64,000 nucleotides of DNA from Massospora cicadina (GCA_022478985.1 JAKSZP010012172.1:1-64000); one strand, 5' to 3'. Positions 35,630 to 47,279 are shown, counted from the stretch's first letter. The notes: generated from the sequence alone by a model not told the origin. Numbers and translations are program-made.

Positions 35630-36620
35630 AGGACACCGTGATACAAGAGGGATTTTTGTATAAAAAGGTCACCTCTAAATGGTTGCCTTTTTACATCCAA
35701 ACTCACTGTTTAATGCTATATTGGAAGGGCATGGTCAGGTAGGTTACAGTGGTTTGGATTGACGCATTCATTTAACACTATGGGTTCTAAAGAAAACTCA
35801 TTATTGGTGCTATATTAGGATTTTTTTATTTCTAATTATCCCTTTGTTTGGCCCATTTGCGAATAAAGATGCGTGGCAGCTCCCTTTTTAGGTTGGGCAC
35901 CACTAGTGCTAAAAAGAAGACTCATGAGTGGTTAAAATCCAGAAATTATTTGAAATAATATGATTGCTTCTATCAAAGAGGCTCTTGATGCATGCCTTAG
36001 CTATAAAATCTAGGGATCATGTAATCTCATTTATCAACATCAAATGATTCCCCAACCAAGGTTTTTGAATTAATGATTATTGATGTCATTGGGACTTTGC
36101 CTCGAGGGTTGCATGGACACCAGTATATTACTATGGCTGTTGACCATTTACCTAAATGGACGAGGCCATATCCATAGCCACTCCCTCTTCTAAGACTACT
36201 GCGTTGTTCCTTTACCAGCAAATCATCATGAAGCATAGTTGTCCCAAGGTCCTTATGTCAAATAATGGGACCAATTTTACTTTTAACCTCTACAGGAACT
36301 ATCCAAATTATGTAATATTAAGCAACAGTTTGTTGTTCCCTATCACCCATCTACTAATGGGCTATTGAGCGGGTCAATGGGACCTTAGTCTCCATTTTGA
36401 AGAAAATGGCCTCTTCTGACCATCGCAGTGGAACTTTTTTTCCTAATGCTTTGTTAGCTTATCAAATTAGCTACCATTGTAATATCAAGATATCACTTTT
36501 TAAGTGTATCTATGGACGAGATCCCTCTGTTCCCTCAAGTGTTCAAATGATACTTGATGAGAGTGTTCCTAAAAATTCCAATTTGGTCATGTGAAATTTT
36601 TCTGATGAGATCATTTGCCT
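35630..36620 (+). pseudogene. E5 integrase, interrupted by micro-SINE
   Basis: The zinc-binding N-terminal part is split by the insert at 35808-35912. Core pieces include MIIDVIGTLPRGLHGHQYIT, MAVDHLPKW, NNGTNFTF and ERVNGTLVSILKKMASSDH, with the catalytic Asp, Asp and Glu residues all recognisable but in different frames. LLAYQISYHCNIKISLFKC and YGRDP follow. No chromodomain follows. Confidence 0.75.
35808..35912 (+). mobile_element. Micro-SINE copy 2 (about 105 bp)
   Basis: Longest of the three copies. Its 3' end is GGCAGCTCCCTTTTTAGG, TTGGGCACCACTAGTGCT and then five A. It is flanked by a diverged 19-bp repeat: AAAGAAAACTCATTATTGG (35789-35807) and AAAGAAGACTCATGAGTGG (35913-35931), 16 of 19 identical. 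Removing the insert and one repeat joins KKTHYW to LKSRNYL, matching E7 integrase KTYEWVKYRHYW. Sense is the plus strand. Confidence 0.65.
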
Positions 36621-36911
36621 TAAGTAGCAATGGGTAAATTGAATTAACTACAAAAAAAGGAGACCATGAGGAGCAATTAACATAAGCCCATTTTACCTGA
36701 ATACCAGATTGAAGGCTATGTTATGTACTATCATTCTTGGCCTGGTGGGAAAATGGAGAAATCAGAAACTAATTGGTCAGGTCCTTATTAAGTCATATTC
36801 CTGAAATGGCTTGAGTACTCAATTGTTAATGATGAGATGGCATTGTTGTAAATTGTGTACTGCCTAGGTTTCTGAAGATTCACCACCTCTGCGATCATTT
36901 CTTGGGGGAAG

Positions 36912-38310
36912 TTTTAGGATTTTTCCAACTTCTTCCATCCTAAATCTATTACCCTGAATATTCCTCCACCAGTTGCTGAGGGGGAGGTGAGTGAACTTGG
37001 TCCCATCAAGTCTCTTAAAAATGATCATCTTGTCCCAATCAAGTAAACTAAAAAGATTTGATCTCTCAGATATTGAAAAGATCAGATCAAAAGGTGAGCC
37101 TTGATAAGATCTATAAGTATTAAGTCTTTCTTATAGTAAAGGGAGTCCTTTTTCATGTTGATACCTATCTACTTAATTAAAAATTTCACTGACTGACTGA
37201 CATCTGAAACCTTCAAGTCCAATAGGTTCAATCTATTTGGGTGAGAGGGTGAGAATTGGTGAATATTATCAAATCTGAGACTATTAAGTCTGATAGTTAT
37301 AATCAATTTGGCGAGTGGATGTGATTTGATAAATATTAGCTAATAATTCACCAAAGTGCTCACTTGAAACTAATTGAGTTTGATAAGATCAATCTTTTTA
37401 GTGAGTGGATGAGAATTGGCAAATATTATCAATAAATAACTATTTTCTCACTTGAAACTAAACAAAAATCAGTATTAGGATTTTAAGTAGATTAAGTAGA
37501 GTTAGTATAATCAGCTCACCACCACGAAGGCAAGAGTGAAGCTGTTAGTCCAAGTGGCCCAAGAGCAGCACAGGCACAGCCTATAGGCTATATCAGTGTG
37601 AGCTTATAAATAAACCTGATCCATACCAGGTAATTCCACTTTATTATATAAACCCTAAATTAATTAGTCCAAATTCTAGGAATAAATAAACCCAAGCAAC
37701 GCTGGATAACACTGCTATATACTTGATAAAACACATTACATGACATACTGACATACTGAATGACTGAATTCTGAAACCTTCAAGTCTGATGGGTTCAATC
37801 TATTTGGGTGTTTGGGTGAGAACTGGCAAATAATATTAAATCTGAAACTATTGAGTATGATAAGTTCAATCTATTAGGATGAGTGGGAGAGAATTGGCGA
37901 ATATTATCAGATAATTCACCAAATTGATCACCTGAAACTAAACAAAGATCAGTATTAGAGTTTTAAGTAGATTAAGTAAAGTTAGGATAATCAGATTGCC
38001 AGCCACAAGGGCAACAGCAAAGCTGTTAGTCCGAGTGGCTTGAGAGTAGTACTGGCACAGCCTATAAGCTATATCAGTGTGAGCTTATAAATAAGCCTGA
38101 GCAAAATCAGGTAACTCCACTTTATAACATAACCTTAAAATTAATTTGTTCAAATACTCATGGAGTAAATAAACCCAAACAACGCTGGTAACTCCACTAG
38201 TTTTTGTATAAACAACTTTTATTTTTGGAGATTCCGCTAAAGTAATTTTGAGAGAAGACCTACCACTTTTAAAGTGTAATTTGAGACTCTAAAAGTTAAA
38301 TCCAGCACTA
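36912..38310 (+). repeat. 3' LTR of E5 with internal insert
   Basis: Preceded by the purine tract CTTGGGGGAAG. Matches 30709-31075 in its first 250 and last 110 bases; about 1 kb (37165-38195) is inserted between them. Without the insert it would be about 370 bp, like the 5' copy. Confidence 0.7.
37185..38200. repeat. Tandem pair of about 0.5-kb LTR-like units
   Basis: Two direct copies, about 37185-37720 and 37745-38200. Both have CTGAAACCTTCAAGTC near the start, GTTAGTCC and GTGAGCTTATAAATAA in the middle (a TATA-like box), and AACGCTGG near the end. Within each is a shorter repeat of about 85-105 bp around TCAATCTATTTGGGTG and AGAATTGGxxAATATTATCA, three times in unit 1 and twice in unit 2. 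No coding sequence. They could be two solo LTRs in tandem. Confidence 0.7.
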
Positions 38311-38402
38311 AAGACGTCATTGAACTCGCTTTATAACTTGTACAGCTCCTTTTCTGTTTAGCGCTCACATCCATAAATCTGAGTTTATTTACAAAAGTCT
38401 CC

Positions 38403-39151
38403 TGAAAATATTGTGGAGAAACCCCTGAGACTTAATCAGGAGGTGTTACCATTTAATATTAAGAAGAGAGAAATCAAGTGGCCATCCCTCGCATCACCAT
38501 GGGCAACTTAGCCCATGTGGTAGATGAAGGTGGGTATGGTGTATCCCTTGAAGATTATGTCATTTCTACCAATGCCAATCACCCATGAGTTGGCCCAGAA
38601 AATTTTGGGTGTTTGTTGGGAAGTGGCTGCAGCCAGGGGCCATTTCCAGAAGAGGGTTGGAGACAATTCTTCCTCAAGAGGTTATCTCTAGCAGCTCAAT
38701 TTCCACTGATAAATATAAATTTATATCTGGCAATAATAAATTATTTAAGTCAGTTTTGGGCATGGAAATCCCAAATTGCTGTTCCTTTGTTGCAAGCAAT
38801 CATGAGTTCATTTCTAATAACATAGATGAAATAAACTTCTTATCCACTCAATGGGTTTGTACATATGCAGCCTGACCATGGGTGCACCCAGTTACCTGCC
38901 AGATGAAGCATCACCAATCTTACAAGTGGAATTGCATCAAAGAGGGAAAATTTGGTAACAAAATCTGAGCATAAGTCAGCTGGCCAAACCAAAAATGATC
39001 CAGATATGTAAAGATTTTAAGATGTTAGTCCGCCATAATTAAATTTTATAATTATTCCTGACAGCAAATTCAGTCAATCCTTTTCCCTATTTTTTGTGAG
39101 CTTTATAAGGCAGTGGACCCCAAAAATTCCATTTTCACTCCATTTCTCCCT
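38403..39151 (+). repeat. 5' LTR of E6, left part
   Basis: Matches 49694-50363, with shared blocks such as GCCCATGTGGTAGATGA, GAGTTGG-CCAGAA and AGAGGTTATCTC. It ends where E7 is inserted; the rest of the LTR continues at 45404 with CCTATAGTTCCAATAAAAAG. Confidence 0.8.
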
Positions 39152-39913
39152 TGTCAGAAATTTTCCCTCACAGATAAAAAATAAGAATGTTTAAGTTGAA
39201 TCCATCCAAAAAGGGGAAATGGCGGCCATCTGAAATTTTCTGATGTTATTAAGAGTGATTATAATATAATGAAAATGATGCTATCAAGGATATCGTCCAA
39301 AAGACCCTAACTGATTCTCAGTGGAACCCTGTTAATTAGGGTAACACCATTTTGAAACCTGCATGGGCACTAAACATAAAATTGAACGGTCATATTAATC
39401 TGACCACATGACAGACCTTGGGGCAACCATTGGAAGGTACTCCCCTACCATAACCAAGTCCTTCAAAGCACTTACGCAGGACCCCCCTTTTATAGGCTTA
39501 GAGGGGGTCACTTAAGGTGAAAGAAATTTCTCTAATGGGGATTAGCTGAAGTACATAAAATTCATTACCTCATGGGGACGTTTTGGACAATCATAATTCC
39601 CCTTCCATCATTCCTCTAACATGAAGTGAGTGTCCCAAGTTCTAATACGCTGTTCCTTCATATTTCCTAATTTGGACTAGGCTAAGCTATTCAAACATAT
39701 CCTTGAATTCCCCTTGACCCTCAAAATACTTTAAATACTGAATGGTCAGAACTTGAGGGGGGTCGTTTTTCCTTTTATCACGCTCTTAATAAAATTTATA
39801 AAAACCCAGTTTTATTAGAGCCTTATATTTATATTTGAATTTATTTACAAACTTTTGTGGAAACCAGCAGGTGCAAAGCACCAGTGATCAAGGATTGGCT
39901 GGTTTCCTAAAAA
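39152..39913 (+). repeat. 5' LTR of E7
   Basis: About 760 bp, nearly identical to 44641-45403 from GGGGAAATGGCGGCC onwards. TTTATAAAA-like box near 39798 and AATAAA near 39787. The 3' border is fixed where similarity stops, before TGGTGCC. Confidence 0.9.
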
Positions 39914-39935
39914 TGGTGCCCACTACAGGGGACCC
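39914..39935 (+). promoter_or_regulatory. E7 primer-binding site
   Basis: TGGTGCCCACTACAGGGG follows the 5' LTR directly, the usual place for tRNA priming of minus-strand synthesis. The tRNA was not identified. Similar TGG-x-GCC sequences follow the 5' LTRs of E1, E5 and E6. Confidence 0.6.
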
Positions 39936-41105
39936 TGTATAACCAGAATAGTTGCTCTTGAGAAGCAACTTGCCAGCGCCCTATCCCACCTTGAAGATCT
40001 GGAGAAAAGCCCTGTAAAACTCCTTCTAAAAGACAAATACACCCTTGGGGAAGGGAGTATTACTTCCTTTTTATATGTATATGAATCTATTATGCATGAC
40101 GCTACTGAGAAGCAAAAAATTCGACACATCCTTCCCTGCTTAAGCCGCCTAGTGCAAGGGATGATAGTTCCTTACCTGGACCCTTCATACACTCGGGCAG
40201 AGGTGAAGGAGGCTCTTTTGGCTGAATTCATATATGAGCAGAGTCTACACAGGGAAAAACAGGCCTTTATGCACCTTAGTATGTATGAAGGTGAATCACC
40301 CATTGCTTTTTCTGAACGGTTTTACCTCACAGCGCAAAGTTTATCCGCCTCTAACATGCTCACCCTTGACGATGCTATTGTCGCCCTGTTATCTGGGTTA
40401 GCGTCTCAGCCCTCTCTATCTAGACATATCATCTTAGTAAAATGCTACTCTAAAAACATCTGCAACATCAAAGAGGTTTTTCTAGATGTAACCAAATTTA
40501 ATTTATGTGCCTCCACAAATATGGCTGAGGTGATCCCTTCAGCCCTAACCATTGAGGAGTTTCCACCTGTTGAACAGTTGGGAGTGAGCCCACCTGTTCC
40601 TATCTTCCCTGCGAAACCTGCTTCCTCGATGTAACTTAAAAAGGATATAACTCCTTCTTATTATTCAGAGACCTGTAAGGTAGCTAATACCATACTCTCG
40701 CACAAGCGCTCCAAAACCTCTGTGCCTTCCCTTCCAGACAAGCTGTTAAATGTGGCCCATAAGGCTACCCAATCTTCTGTGGCCATCTCTCCTACCTACA
40801 TCATGGCCTTGCCCGTTGTTGAGAATACCCTTGGGGTGGAATCTGAGGGGAGTTACGATGACGTTGGTCACTATATATTGGGAGCCCCTGCGGAAATAGA
40901 TGTGCCTGATCATTTGAACGCTGGAGGAGTAGACAAGACCACTATACCTGAGGAAACGTACCTCAGCCAAATACTAGGGTGTCCAAAAGTTATTGACACT
41001 GCCAGCAATGGTGACCAATTCTTTGCTGGCTTGATACGCCCTCTTCAGCGGGTTCATCCCATAAAAACCATCATGGATAAATACCTGAGGCCGCTAAAAA
41101 GCTAA
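39935..41105 (+). pseudogene. E7 Gag
   Basis: One frame is open from just inside the LTR edge to 40634 and continues in the same frame past a single TAA to 41105. Capsid landmarks are ALEKQLASALSHLEDLEKSP, KDKYTLGEGSITSFLYVYES, AEVKEALLAEFIYEQSL, PIAFSERFYLTAQSL and LDDAIVALLSGLASQPSL. After the stop the frame reads SEGSYDDVGHYILGAPAE, a segment also seen in E2 and E8. No clear zinc knuckle. The start codon is unclear; Met at 40092 is too far inside the domain. No collagen-like stretch precedes the capsid. Confidence 0.8.
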
Positions 41106-41137
41106 CCTCCACCTTCCAGCTCAAGGAGGTCTTAGCT

Positions 41138-41580
41138 TTGTCACCTAAATTTGGAGGAACGCTCACTAAGGTTGAAGTGGTCATTCAAAAGGTCCAAATA
41201 CTAGCCATCCTAGGCACCGGCTCCCCTGTTAATGTGAACTCCACTAAGCTTATCAAGAAGATAAAGCTAGCGCCTGAATTGAAGTACATGCAAGAATTTG
41301 ATACTGCTGACCCCAATAATACTCATGCTGTTGGGGCATATTCTTCCCTTCCCATTTGAATTGGGAAGCTTATTTTATCAGCCCCAGTTATGGCTTTGGA
41401 CAACAATGCTTATGATATGCTCATCGGCACGCAATTTATGATTGAATATGAGGGAATAATCAACATGAAGCAAGGTTTCCTCTTGTTGCTCAACTATGGA
41501 GTCCCATTAATCTTATCCAATAAAGAACCCAGCAAGAATGAATACCCTTGCTGGTCGAATACCCCTTTTCAGCTATAACC
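41138..41580 (+). pseudogene. E7 aspartic protease
   Basis: Reads VEVVIQKVQILAIL then GTGSPVNVNSTKLIKKIKL: the catalytic DTG is GTG, so the Asp is lost. The C-terminal block MALDNNAYDMLIGTQFM is well kept. A TGA at 41357-41359 and a frame change at either end break it. Confidence 0.8.
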
Positions 41581-41599
41581 TTACCTTATTCCACTTCTG

Positions 41600-41935
41600 G
41601 GCGCAACATAAAGAAATTTCTTAATTCAGTGGATACTAGGGATGGTATCCCTTTCTATGCTGCCAATAAGGTCTTGATTAAGCCTGGTGAACAAAGAATG
41701 GTTGAAACTAAGATCACACTTAAAATCTCACACCATTGCTTATTGCACCTCGTAAGTATTGAGGGCTTTAGTCCCTTGGAGCCATGTGTATTGCCTGGAT
41801 ACTAGACCCAGACTACCAGAGGCCTATTACCATTCTACTGGGAAACCTCACCGGCAAAGACATTGTTATAAAATCACCAGGAGATTGGCAGAGGCTTTCT
41901 ACTATCAGTGGAGGACATTCAACGAACCCATTCCA
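41600..41935 (+). pseudogene. E7 dUTPase-like domain
   Basis: First block: DGIPFYAANKVLIKPGEQRM then VETKITLKI, matching dUTPase motif 1 and the next strands. Second block, in another frame from 41784: ILDPDYQRPITILLGNL then TGKDIVIKSPGDW, matching motif 3 and the motif 4 GD. Motif 2 (PRSS) is replaced by LVSIEG. It is followed directly by the RT N terminus. dUTPase would lower uracil in cDNA. Lost motif 2 and the frame change mean this copy is not functional. Confidence 0.72.
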
Positions 41936-42015
41936 TTGGCTCTATTGCGGATTTGGGCTTACCCATGGACAAACTGGTGTGTACTTAGCCCAAGGTTCAT
42001 ATTTCGGATAAGCTA

Positions 42016-42845
42016 ACACCAGAGGAGTTGGAAAAAGTCCATACCTTGCTAGATAAATATAGTGACATATTCTTCAAATTGGATACTGACTATGGCCACA
42101 TGAAGGGCTGGTTCCACTCCATTGATGTGGGAGATGCCCGCCCTATTAGGTCCAAACCTTATTGCAAGTCAAAGGTGGAGGAACAGAAAATGAGGACGGA
42201 GCTCCAGCAGTTATTAGACGCGGGTTTACTTGTTCTCTCAAAAAGCCCTTGGTCTTCACCTCTCTTGCTAATTAAAAAGAAAAACGGAGGTCATTGGATA
42301 GTCATGGACTTCCACAAGTTAAATAACCTTACAAAGATGGATAGCTATCCTATCCCTCGCACTGATGACAGCCTGGACCAACTCTCTGGCTCTAACTTCT
42401 TCTCCGCCATGGACTTGGCCAATGACTATTGACATATGGACCTTTCTCTTTAAGATCAGGATAATTGCGCTAATATTTGAAGTGAAGGTCTCTTACAACC
42501 CACAAAATTACCCCAAGGGTTTTGCAACAGACCATCCTCTTTCCAGCGTGCGATGGATCACATATTACAAAACCTCAGTTAACTTGCGTCAACATATATC
42601 TTGATGACATCACGATGTTCTCAAAAACCTTCAATGAACATCTTGATCATTTGAAGGAGGTGTTTCAATGGTTATGTAAGTCTAATATTAAGTTGAAGCC
42701 CTCAAAGTGTACCTTATTCCAAAGGAAATTGGATTTCCTTGGTCATTCCATTTCTTAAGAAGGAATTCAACCCATGCAGGACAAGGTCGAAGCCATCTCA
42801 AAAATATCGCCCCCTTCAAATCTATGAGATATTCAGGTATTTCTA
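42016..42845 (+). pseudogene. E7 reverse transcriptase
   Basis: Open block 42028-42432 has LLDAGLLVLSKSPWSSPLLL, IKKKNGGHWIVMDFHKLNN and NFFSAMDLANDY, then TGA where Trp is usual. After frame changes come IYLDDITMFSKTFNEHL (catalytic YLDD intact) and LKPSKCTLFQRKLDFLGHSI. Two or three indels and two stops break the polymerase. Confidence 0.85.
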
Positions 42846-42848
42846 GGA

Positions 42849-43400
42849 ATGATTTGGTATTACCATCAGTTCATCCCTAAGTTCACACAACTAAGTGAGC
42901 CCCTTGTCCGGCTATTGACCAAAAATACCCCTTTTTATTGGGATGCTGAACAAAAGGCCACTTTTGAGATGATGAAGCAACTGCTACAACAACGTCCTAT
43001 CCTATGGCACCCAGATTATAATAAACCGTTTATCTTGTTTACTTACGCTTCAGACTACGCCATTAAAGCCAACTTAGCTCAATTAGATGAAAACGGTGTT
43101 GATCATCCGGTATCTTATTTCAGTAAGATGCTTTCAAAAGCAGAACGTAATTGGAGCAACTGATAAGGAGTGCATTGCCACTTTGTTAGCTGCGAAGCAC
43201 TACCACCCCTTTTTATATGGGACCGCCTTCACTGTAGTTATAGACCATGCTTCTTTAAAGTGGTTACAGAATATGAAGGATACTACTGACCGGTTAGCTC
43301 TCTGGGCTCTCAAGCTCCAGCATTATGATATGAAGTTTGAACACCAGGCTGGGACTTGTCACATTAATGTTGATGGGTTGACTTGACTGCCAGTCCTTCA
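42849..43400 (+). pseudogene. E7 RNase H
   Basis: Starts with the connection (RLLTKNTPFYWDAEQ) and runs through PFILFTYASDYAIKANLAQL, HPVSYFSKMLSKAERNW, KECIATLLAAKHYHPFLYG, VVIDHASLKWLQNM and HINVDGLT. The first catalytic Asp of DASD is Tyr (YASD). One frame change near 43160. Confidence 0.85.
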
Positions 43401-43436
43401 TTTGGATAACAGTGAGGCGGAGAGGTTACATGACCT

Positions 43437-44640
43437 CTTAAGACCCCAGATGAATGGGAGGATGAGGATGAGCCTGTTCAGAAAATTTTAGCCCGGCACT
43501 CTCATAACTCTAAAGTGGAGAACGGGAAGTTGTATAAGCAGGTCAGGACAAAATGGCTAACTTACCTTCAGCCCTCAGAACTTGTACCTGCTATCCTAGA
43601 AGCTCCTTTCACCCTAGGTCATGGAAGGGCAAATAAAACATATGAGTGGGTTAAGTATCGGCACTATTGGGATGAAATAATATAATCAATTTTTAGCGTC
43701 TTGGAAGCTTGTCTTATGTGTAAGAAGCAATCCAGTTTCAAGACTAGGTATCAGTATCAGCCCACTACCTCTCAACAACCGTTACACACCATTAGTTTAG
43801 ATGTAGTAGGTCCTCTTCCTCAGACTACTAGTGGAAATAGATTTATCCTAGTAGCTATTGACCACTTTACTAAGTGGGTGGAAGCCGTGGCTCTTTTGCA
43901 CAAATGGCCAAGGCCACTGCCAACTTTCTACATCAACACATTTTCAAACATCATGGCTGCCCCCAAGTACTACTTTGTGATAATGGTAAGAACTTCACCT
44001 CCAGAGTAGTCAAAATCCTGGCCACATCTATGGGAGCACAACAACTTTTCTTGGCTCCATATAACCCCTCCACCAATGGAACTGTGAAAAGAGCAAATGG
44101 AACCTTGGTTTCCATTCTTTGAAAAATGGCCTCATATGATCCTCTTCACTGGGATCAATATCTACCCAGTGCTCGTATGGCTTACTGGATTAGCTATCAC
44201 TAGATTCTAAAAATGTCTCCATTCTGTGTCTTGTATGGGCGGGAACCAGGCATACCTGCCATCTTAGTTAAAGATGTATTCTATATTAGAGTTGAGGAAC
44301 CTGAGAAAGTCATGAGAAAATTGGCTCAGCGCATAATCCAACCCCAATCTGAATCTATGACCAATTTATCAAAAACAGTGAAAAAAGAAGGGCATGTTGT
44401 CAACGAGCTCCAAACCCCCTACCTACATTCTGAGTGTCTGACATGGTATTGTATTACCATAACTGCATCAATCCTAGAAGCGGCAAGCTTGGATCAATTT
44501 GGGAGGGTCCCTTCACCATCCATTTTTAAGAGAGGAAACGAGTATTCCATCAAATCTTTAGCTACCAGTATTACCATTAATCACGTACATGGCCATTTCT
44601 TACGGCCCTACTCTCCACCCAACATTTTTGAGGGGGGTGA
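43437..44640 (+). pseudogene. E7 integrase with GPY/F-like end
   Basis: Zinc region GRANKTYEWVKYRHYW and LEACLMCKK; core SLDVVGPLPQTTSGNRFILV, AIDHFTKWVEAV, LCDNGKNFTS and STNGTVKRANGTLVSIL. The first two catalytic Asp are kept but the Glu (usually VER) is Lys (VKR). The C-terminal part reads FKRGNEYSIKSL and ITINHVHGHFLRPYSPP, a GPY/F-type ending. It closes at the polypurine tract GAGGGGGGTGA before the 3' LTR. Confidence 0.85.
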
Positions 44641-45403
44641 TGTCAGACATTTGCCCTCGCAGCTGAAATATAAGAATGGTTTAGGTTGAATTCAGAAAAA
44701 AAGGGGAAATGGCGGCCATTTGAAATTTTCTGATGTTATTAAGAGTGATTATAATATAATGAAAATGATGCTATCAAGGATATCGTCCAAAAGACCCTAA
44801 CTGATTCTCAGTGGAACCCTGTTAATTAGGGTAACACCATTTTGAAACCTGCATGGGCACTAAACATAAAATTGAACGGTCATATCAATCTGACCACATG
44901 ACAGACCTTGGGGCAACCATTGGAAGGTACTCCCCTACCATAACCAAGTCCTTCAAAGCACTTACGCAGGACCCCCCTTTTATAGGCTTAGCGGGGGTCA
45001 CTTAAGGTGAAAGAAATTTCTCTAATGGGGATTAGCTGAAGTACATAAAATTCATTACCTCATGGGGACGTTTTGGACAATCATAATTCCCCTTCCATCA
45101 TTCCTCTAACATGAAGTGAGTGTCCCAAGTTTTAATACGCTGTTCCTTCATATTTCCTAATTCAAACTAGGCTAAGCTGTTCTGAACATATCCTTAAATT
45201 CCCCCCCAACCCATGAAATACTTTAAATACTGAATGGTCAGATTTCAAGGGTGGCCATTTTCCCTTTTATCACGCTCTTAATAAAGTTTATAAAACCCCA
45301 GTTTTAATAGAGCATTATATTAAAATTTAAATTTATTTACAAACTTTTGTGGAAACCTGCAGGCGTGAAGCACCAGCGAGCAAGAATCAGCTGGTTTACT
45401 AAA
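44641..45403 (+). repeat. 3' LTR of E7
   Basis: Starts TGTCAGACATTTGCC right after the polypurine tract at 44630-44640. Near-identical to 39152-39913. Ends where CCCCTTTTCATCC of the host LTR resumes. Confidence 0.9.
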
Positions 45404-45534
45404 CCCCTTTTCATCCTATAGTTCCAATAAAAAGTTCCTAAAAAATTGAGTTTTCTTTGTGAATTTAAGCAGTTTTCTGGATATTTTAGTAACTATAATT
45501 GTCAATTTTGGGAATATTTGGATCTTGCTCACAG
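45404..45534 (+). repeat. 5' LTR of E6, right part
   Basis: Continuation of the LTR after E7. Matches 52350-52434 and 57714-57758: CCTATAxTTCCAATxAAAAAG and the CTGGAxATTxTAGTAA block. It ends TGCTCACA, followed by GGCGCCCTATTAC, a candidate primer-binding site. Confidence 0.75.
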
Positions 45535-46159
45535 GCGCCCTATTACTTTTCCATACCATAGTATGGATGGCTGTACCAAAGGTATTCTAGCTGAGGTTTT
45601 GGATGGTAATTCATTCTGAGTTTCAGTATAGTCTAATTAATATCATCATACTCCATGACATAATGGAGAGACCCAGATTCTCACCCATCTACATCATGCC
45701 CTATAAGCGGGGTGTTGTGTTGGCTTTGTTGTATGAACTGAAAGTTAACCCTTGATTAAGTAGGTTTATTCCTAGAGGATGGCCTGTTCATGGGATTTCA
45801 GGTTTTATGCTGTAGTTAAACATATCTACTGTCCTAAACGCTGGGGGATTCTACCCTCCAGGTCACGTGTAGTCAAACTAGGTTTCTCCTCTTCTCTCAA
45901 GTTGTCTGGCACAAATGGGTTCATGCGTGGTGGTTTATTTGTCACTATGACCACTGATCTCCCCCTCGTCATGCCATTGTATGTACTTGTGCTAGTGCTC
46001 TTGCTGTTGGCTCTGACGCTTCTGAGGAAATGTATGTGAATATGTTGGTGCCACTGTTGTACACGGAATAATTGGAGAGTTGGGGTTTATTCAGATGGTT
46101 GAGAACACGGTTATACCTCTGGAGGAGGGTCTGACGGATTTGACAGTAAATACCCCTTA

Positions 46160-46700
46160 ATCACCAGTTGTGTCCTGCACGTTTACTAAGAGGCAGGATC
46201 AGGCTTACTTCATATTGCTGATTAAAATCCAGTTGGGATCTCATAGGGTATCTGTTAAGGCTCTTTTGAATACAGGTGCAGCCAGAAATTTGGTAAACTT
46301 TCAGGGCACTCAGTATTTAGCTAAAATCTTGACGCCAGGTCCTCAGTATTGATAGCGTTGTCAGCTACTATGTCTAGTTGTCCGGTGAGATGGCTGGTGC
46401 CATTTTCAGTGCACTCTTTTGGCTTCTGCAATTGGTTTGCCGCAGTGCTGGTTTTTTTGTTTGCCATTAGTATGGGTTTGTTGGTGGCAGCATCAACAGG
46501 TCAGTATTGATCTGGAGCCTAACCTATTGTCTTTTGAGATTCCACATGCATATGGAGAATTTCTGCTTGTCAACACTTTTTCTCCTGCCAACGCGGTGGT
46601 TTTGATTTCTTCAAACCCCTCTCTCACCGAGTTACCACCAGATTTTCTCTTGGGTTTGTTGCAGTACAAGGATCTTCTTTATATGGAGTAAGCTAACTGT
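46160..46700 (+). pseudogene. E6 aspartic protease and linker
   Basis: Reads YFILLIKIQLGSHRVSVKAL then LNTGAARNLVNFQGTQYLAK; the catalytic Asp of DTG is Asn. After a frame change the linker ends ELPPDFLLGLLQYKDLLY, the sequence that usually precedes chromovirus RT. The Gag expected at 45535-46140 cannot be recognised. Confidence 0.7.
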
Positions 46701-47260
46701 CTTTCTTCTCACTCTGAGTATGACTTAGCCTTATGTCTGACGGTAAACATATGCAATAACAGCGGTATACTGTATACTTATGTGGAGTAAGAAGATGAGG
46801 CCCTGGAGGTGTGGTTAGAAGGCATGCCTCAGAAGGGATAGGTGTTTAAGGAGTCCTTTCCATTGCATCTCCCATCCTTTTCACTCAAAAGAATGATGGT
46901 AAACTGCGCCTGTATGTGGACTATGGTCATTTAAACAATATCATTGTGCATGATCCCTATATGCTTCCCCTTGAGCAAACCATCAGCCAGGTGATTGCTA
47001 AATCCTAGTTTTTTGTCAAGCTCAACCTGGTAAGTGCATTTAATCAAATTTGAGTAGTGGAAGTTCAGGAAAGGCTGATGGCGATTCAAAATCAGGTGGG
47101 GTATCTTACAATTCCGCATGATGCCATTTAGCCAAAAAAATGCATTTGCTACCTTTCAGCACATGATTGATGACGTACTGGGCAATCTTCGCTTCACTTG
47201 TGTGGTGGCAAACATTGGCAATATTCTTATGCAATCCTCTACTTCCTGAACAACATTAGG
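46700..47260 (+). pseudogene. E6 reverse transcriptase
   Basis: Chromovirus-type RT: SEYDLALCLTV, ILFTQKNDGKLRLYVDYGHL, NNIIVHDPYMLPLEQTISQV, FFVKLNLVSAFNQI then TGA, and FQHMIDDVLGNLRFTCVV followed by ANIGNIL where YLDDIL is expected. FTKLDL has become FVKLNL. Both catalytic regions are therefore lost. Confidence 0.75.
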
Positions 47261-47279
47261 AAGGGCCTGGAGGCGTCAT

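Larger units (their letters stand above)
30709..38310 (+). mobile_element. Ty3/Gypsy element E5
   Basis: A plus-strand element with related LTRs at 30709-31075 and 36912-38310; the latter is expanded by a tandem insert of about 1 kb. It keeps recognisable Gag with collagen-like stretch and zinc knuckle, protease, dUTPase-like domain, RT with YLDD, RNase H and integrase. It cuts E4. No clear target duplication was found. A micro-SINE lies in its integrase. Stops and frameshifts are scattered throughout. Confidence 0.8.
39152..45403 (+). mobile_element. Ty3/Gypsy element E7, nested in the E6 5' LTR
   Basis: The best preserved Gypsy copy. LTRs are 39152-39913 and 44641-45403, both starting TGTCAGA and highly similar, which marks a relatively recent insertion. 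Flanks TCCCT and CCCCT are a near-match for a 5-bp duplication. An LTR relative without the insert (52290-52434) shows the empty site. Order: Gag capsid, protease, dUTPase-like domain, RT, RNase H, integrase with a GPY-type end. There is no collagen stretch. Protease and integrase have lost catalytic residues. Confidence 0.9.

Noticed and set aside
37185..38200. Tandem units as a CRISPR array or satellite
   Set aside because: Only two long units, with LTR-like content; no short regular repeat-spacer pattern, and the genome is eukaryotic.
39152..45403. E7 as an active autonomous element
   Set aside because: Protease DTG is GTG, integrase Glu is Lys, RNase H DASD is YASD, and several stops and frameshifts break the polyprotein.
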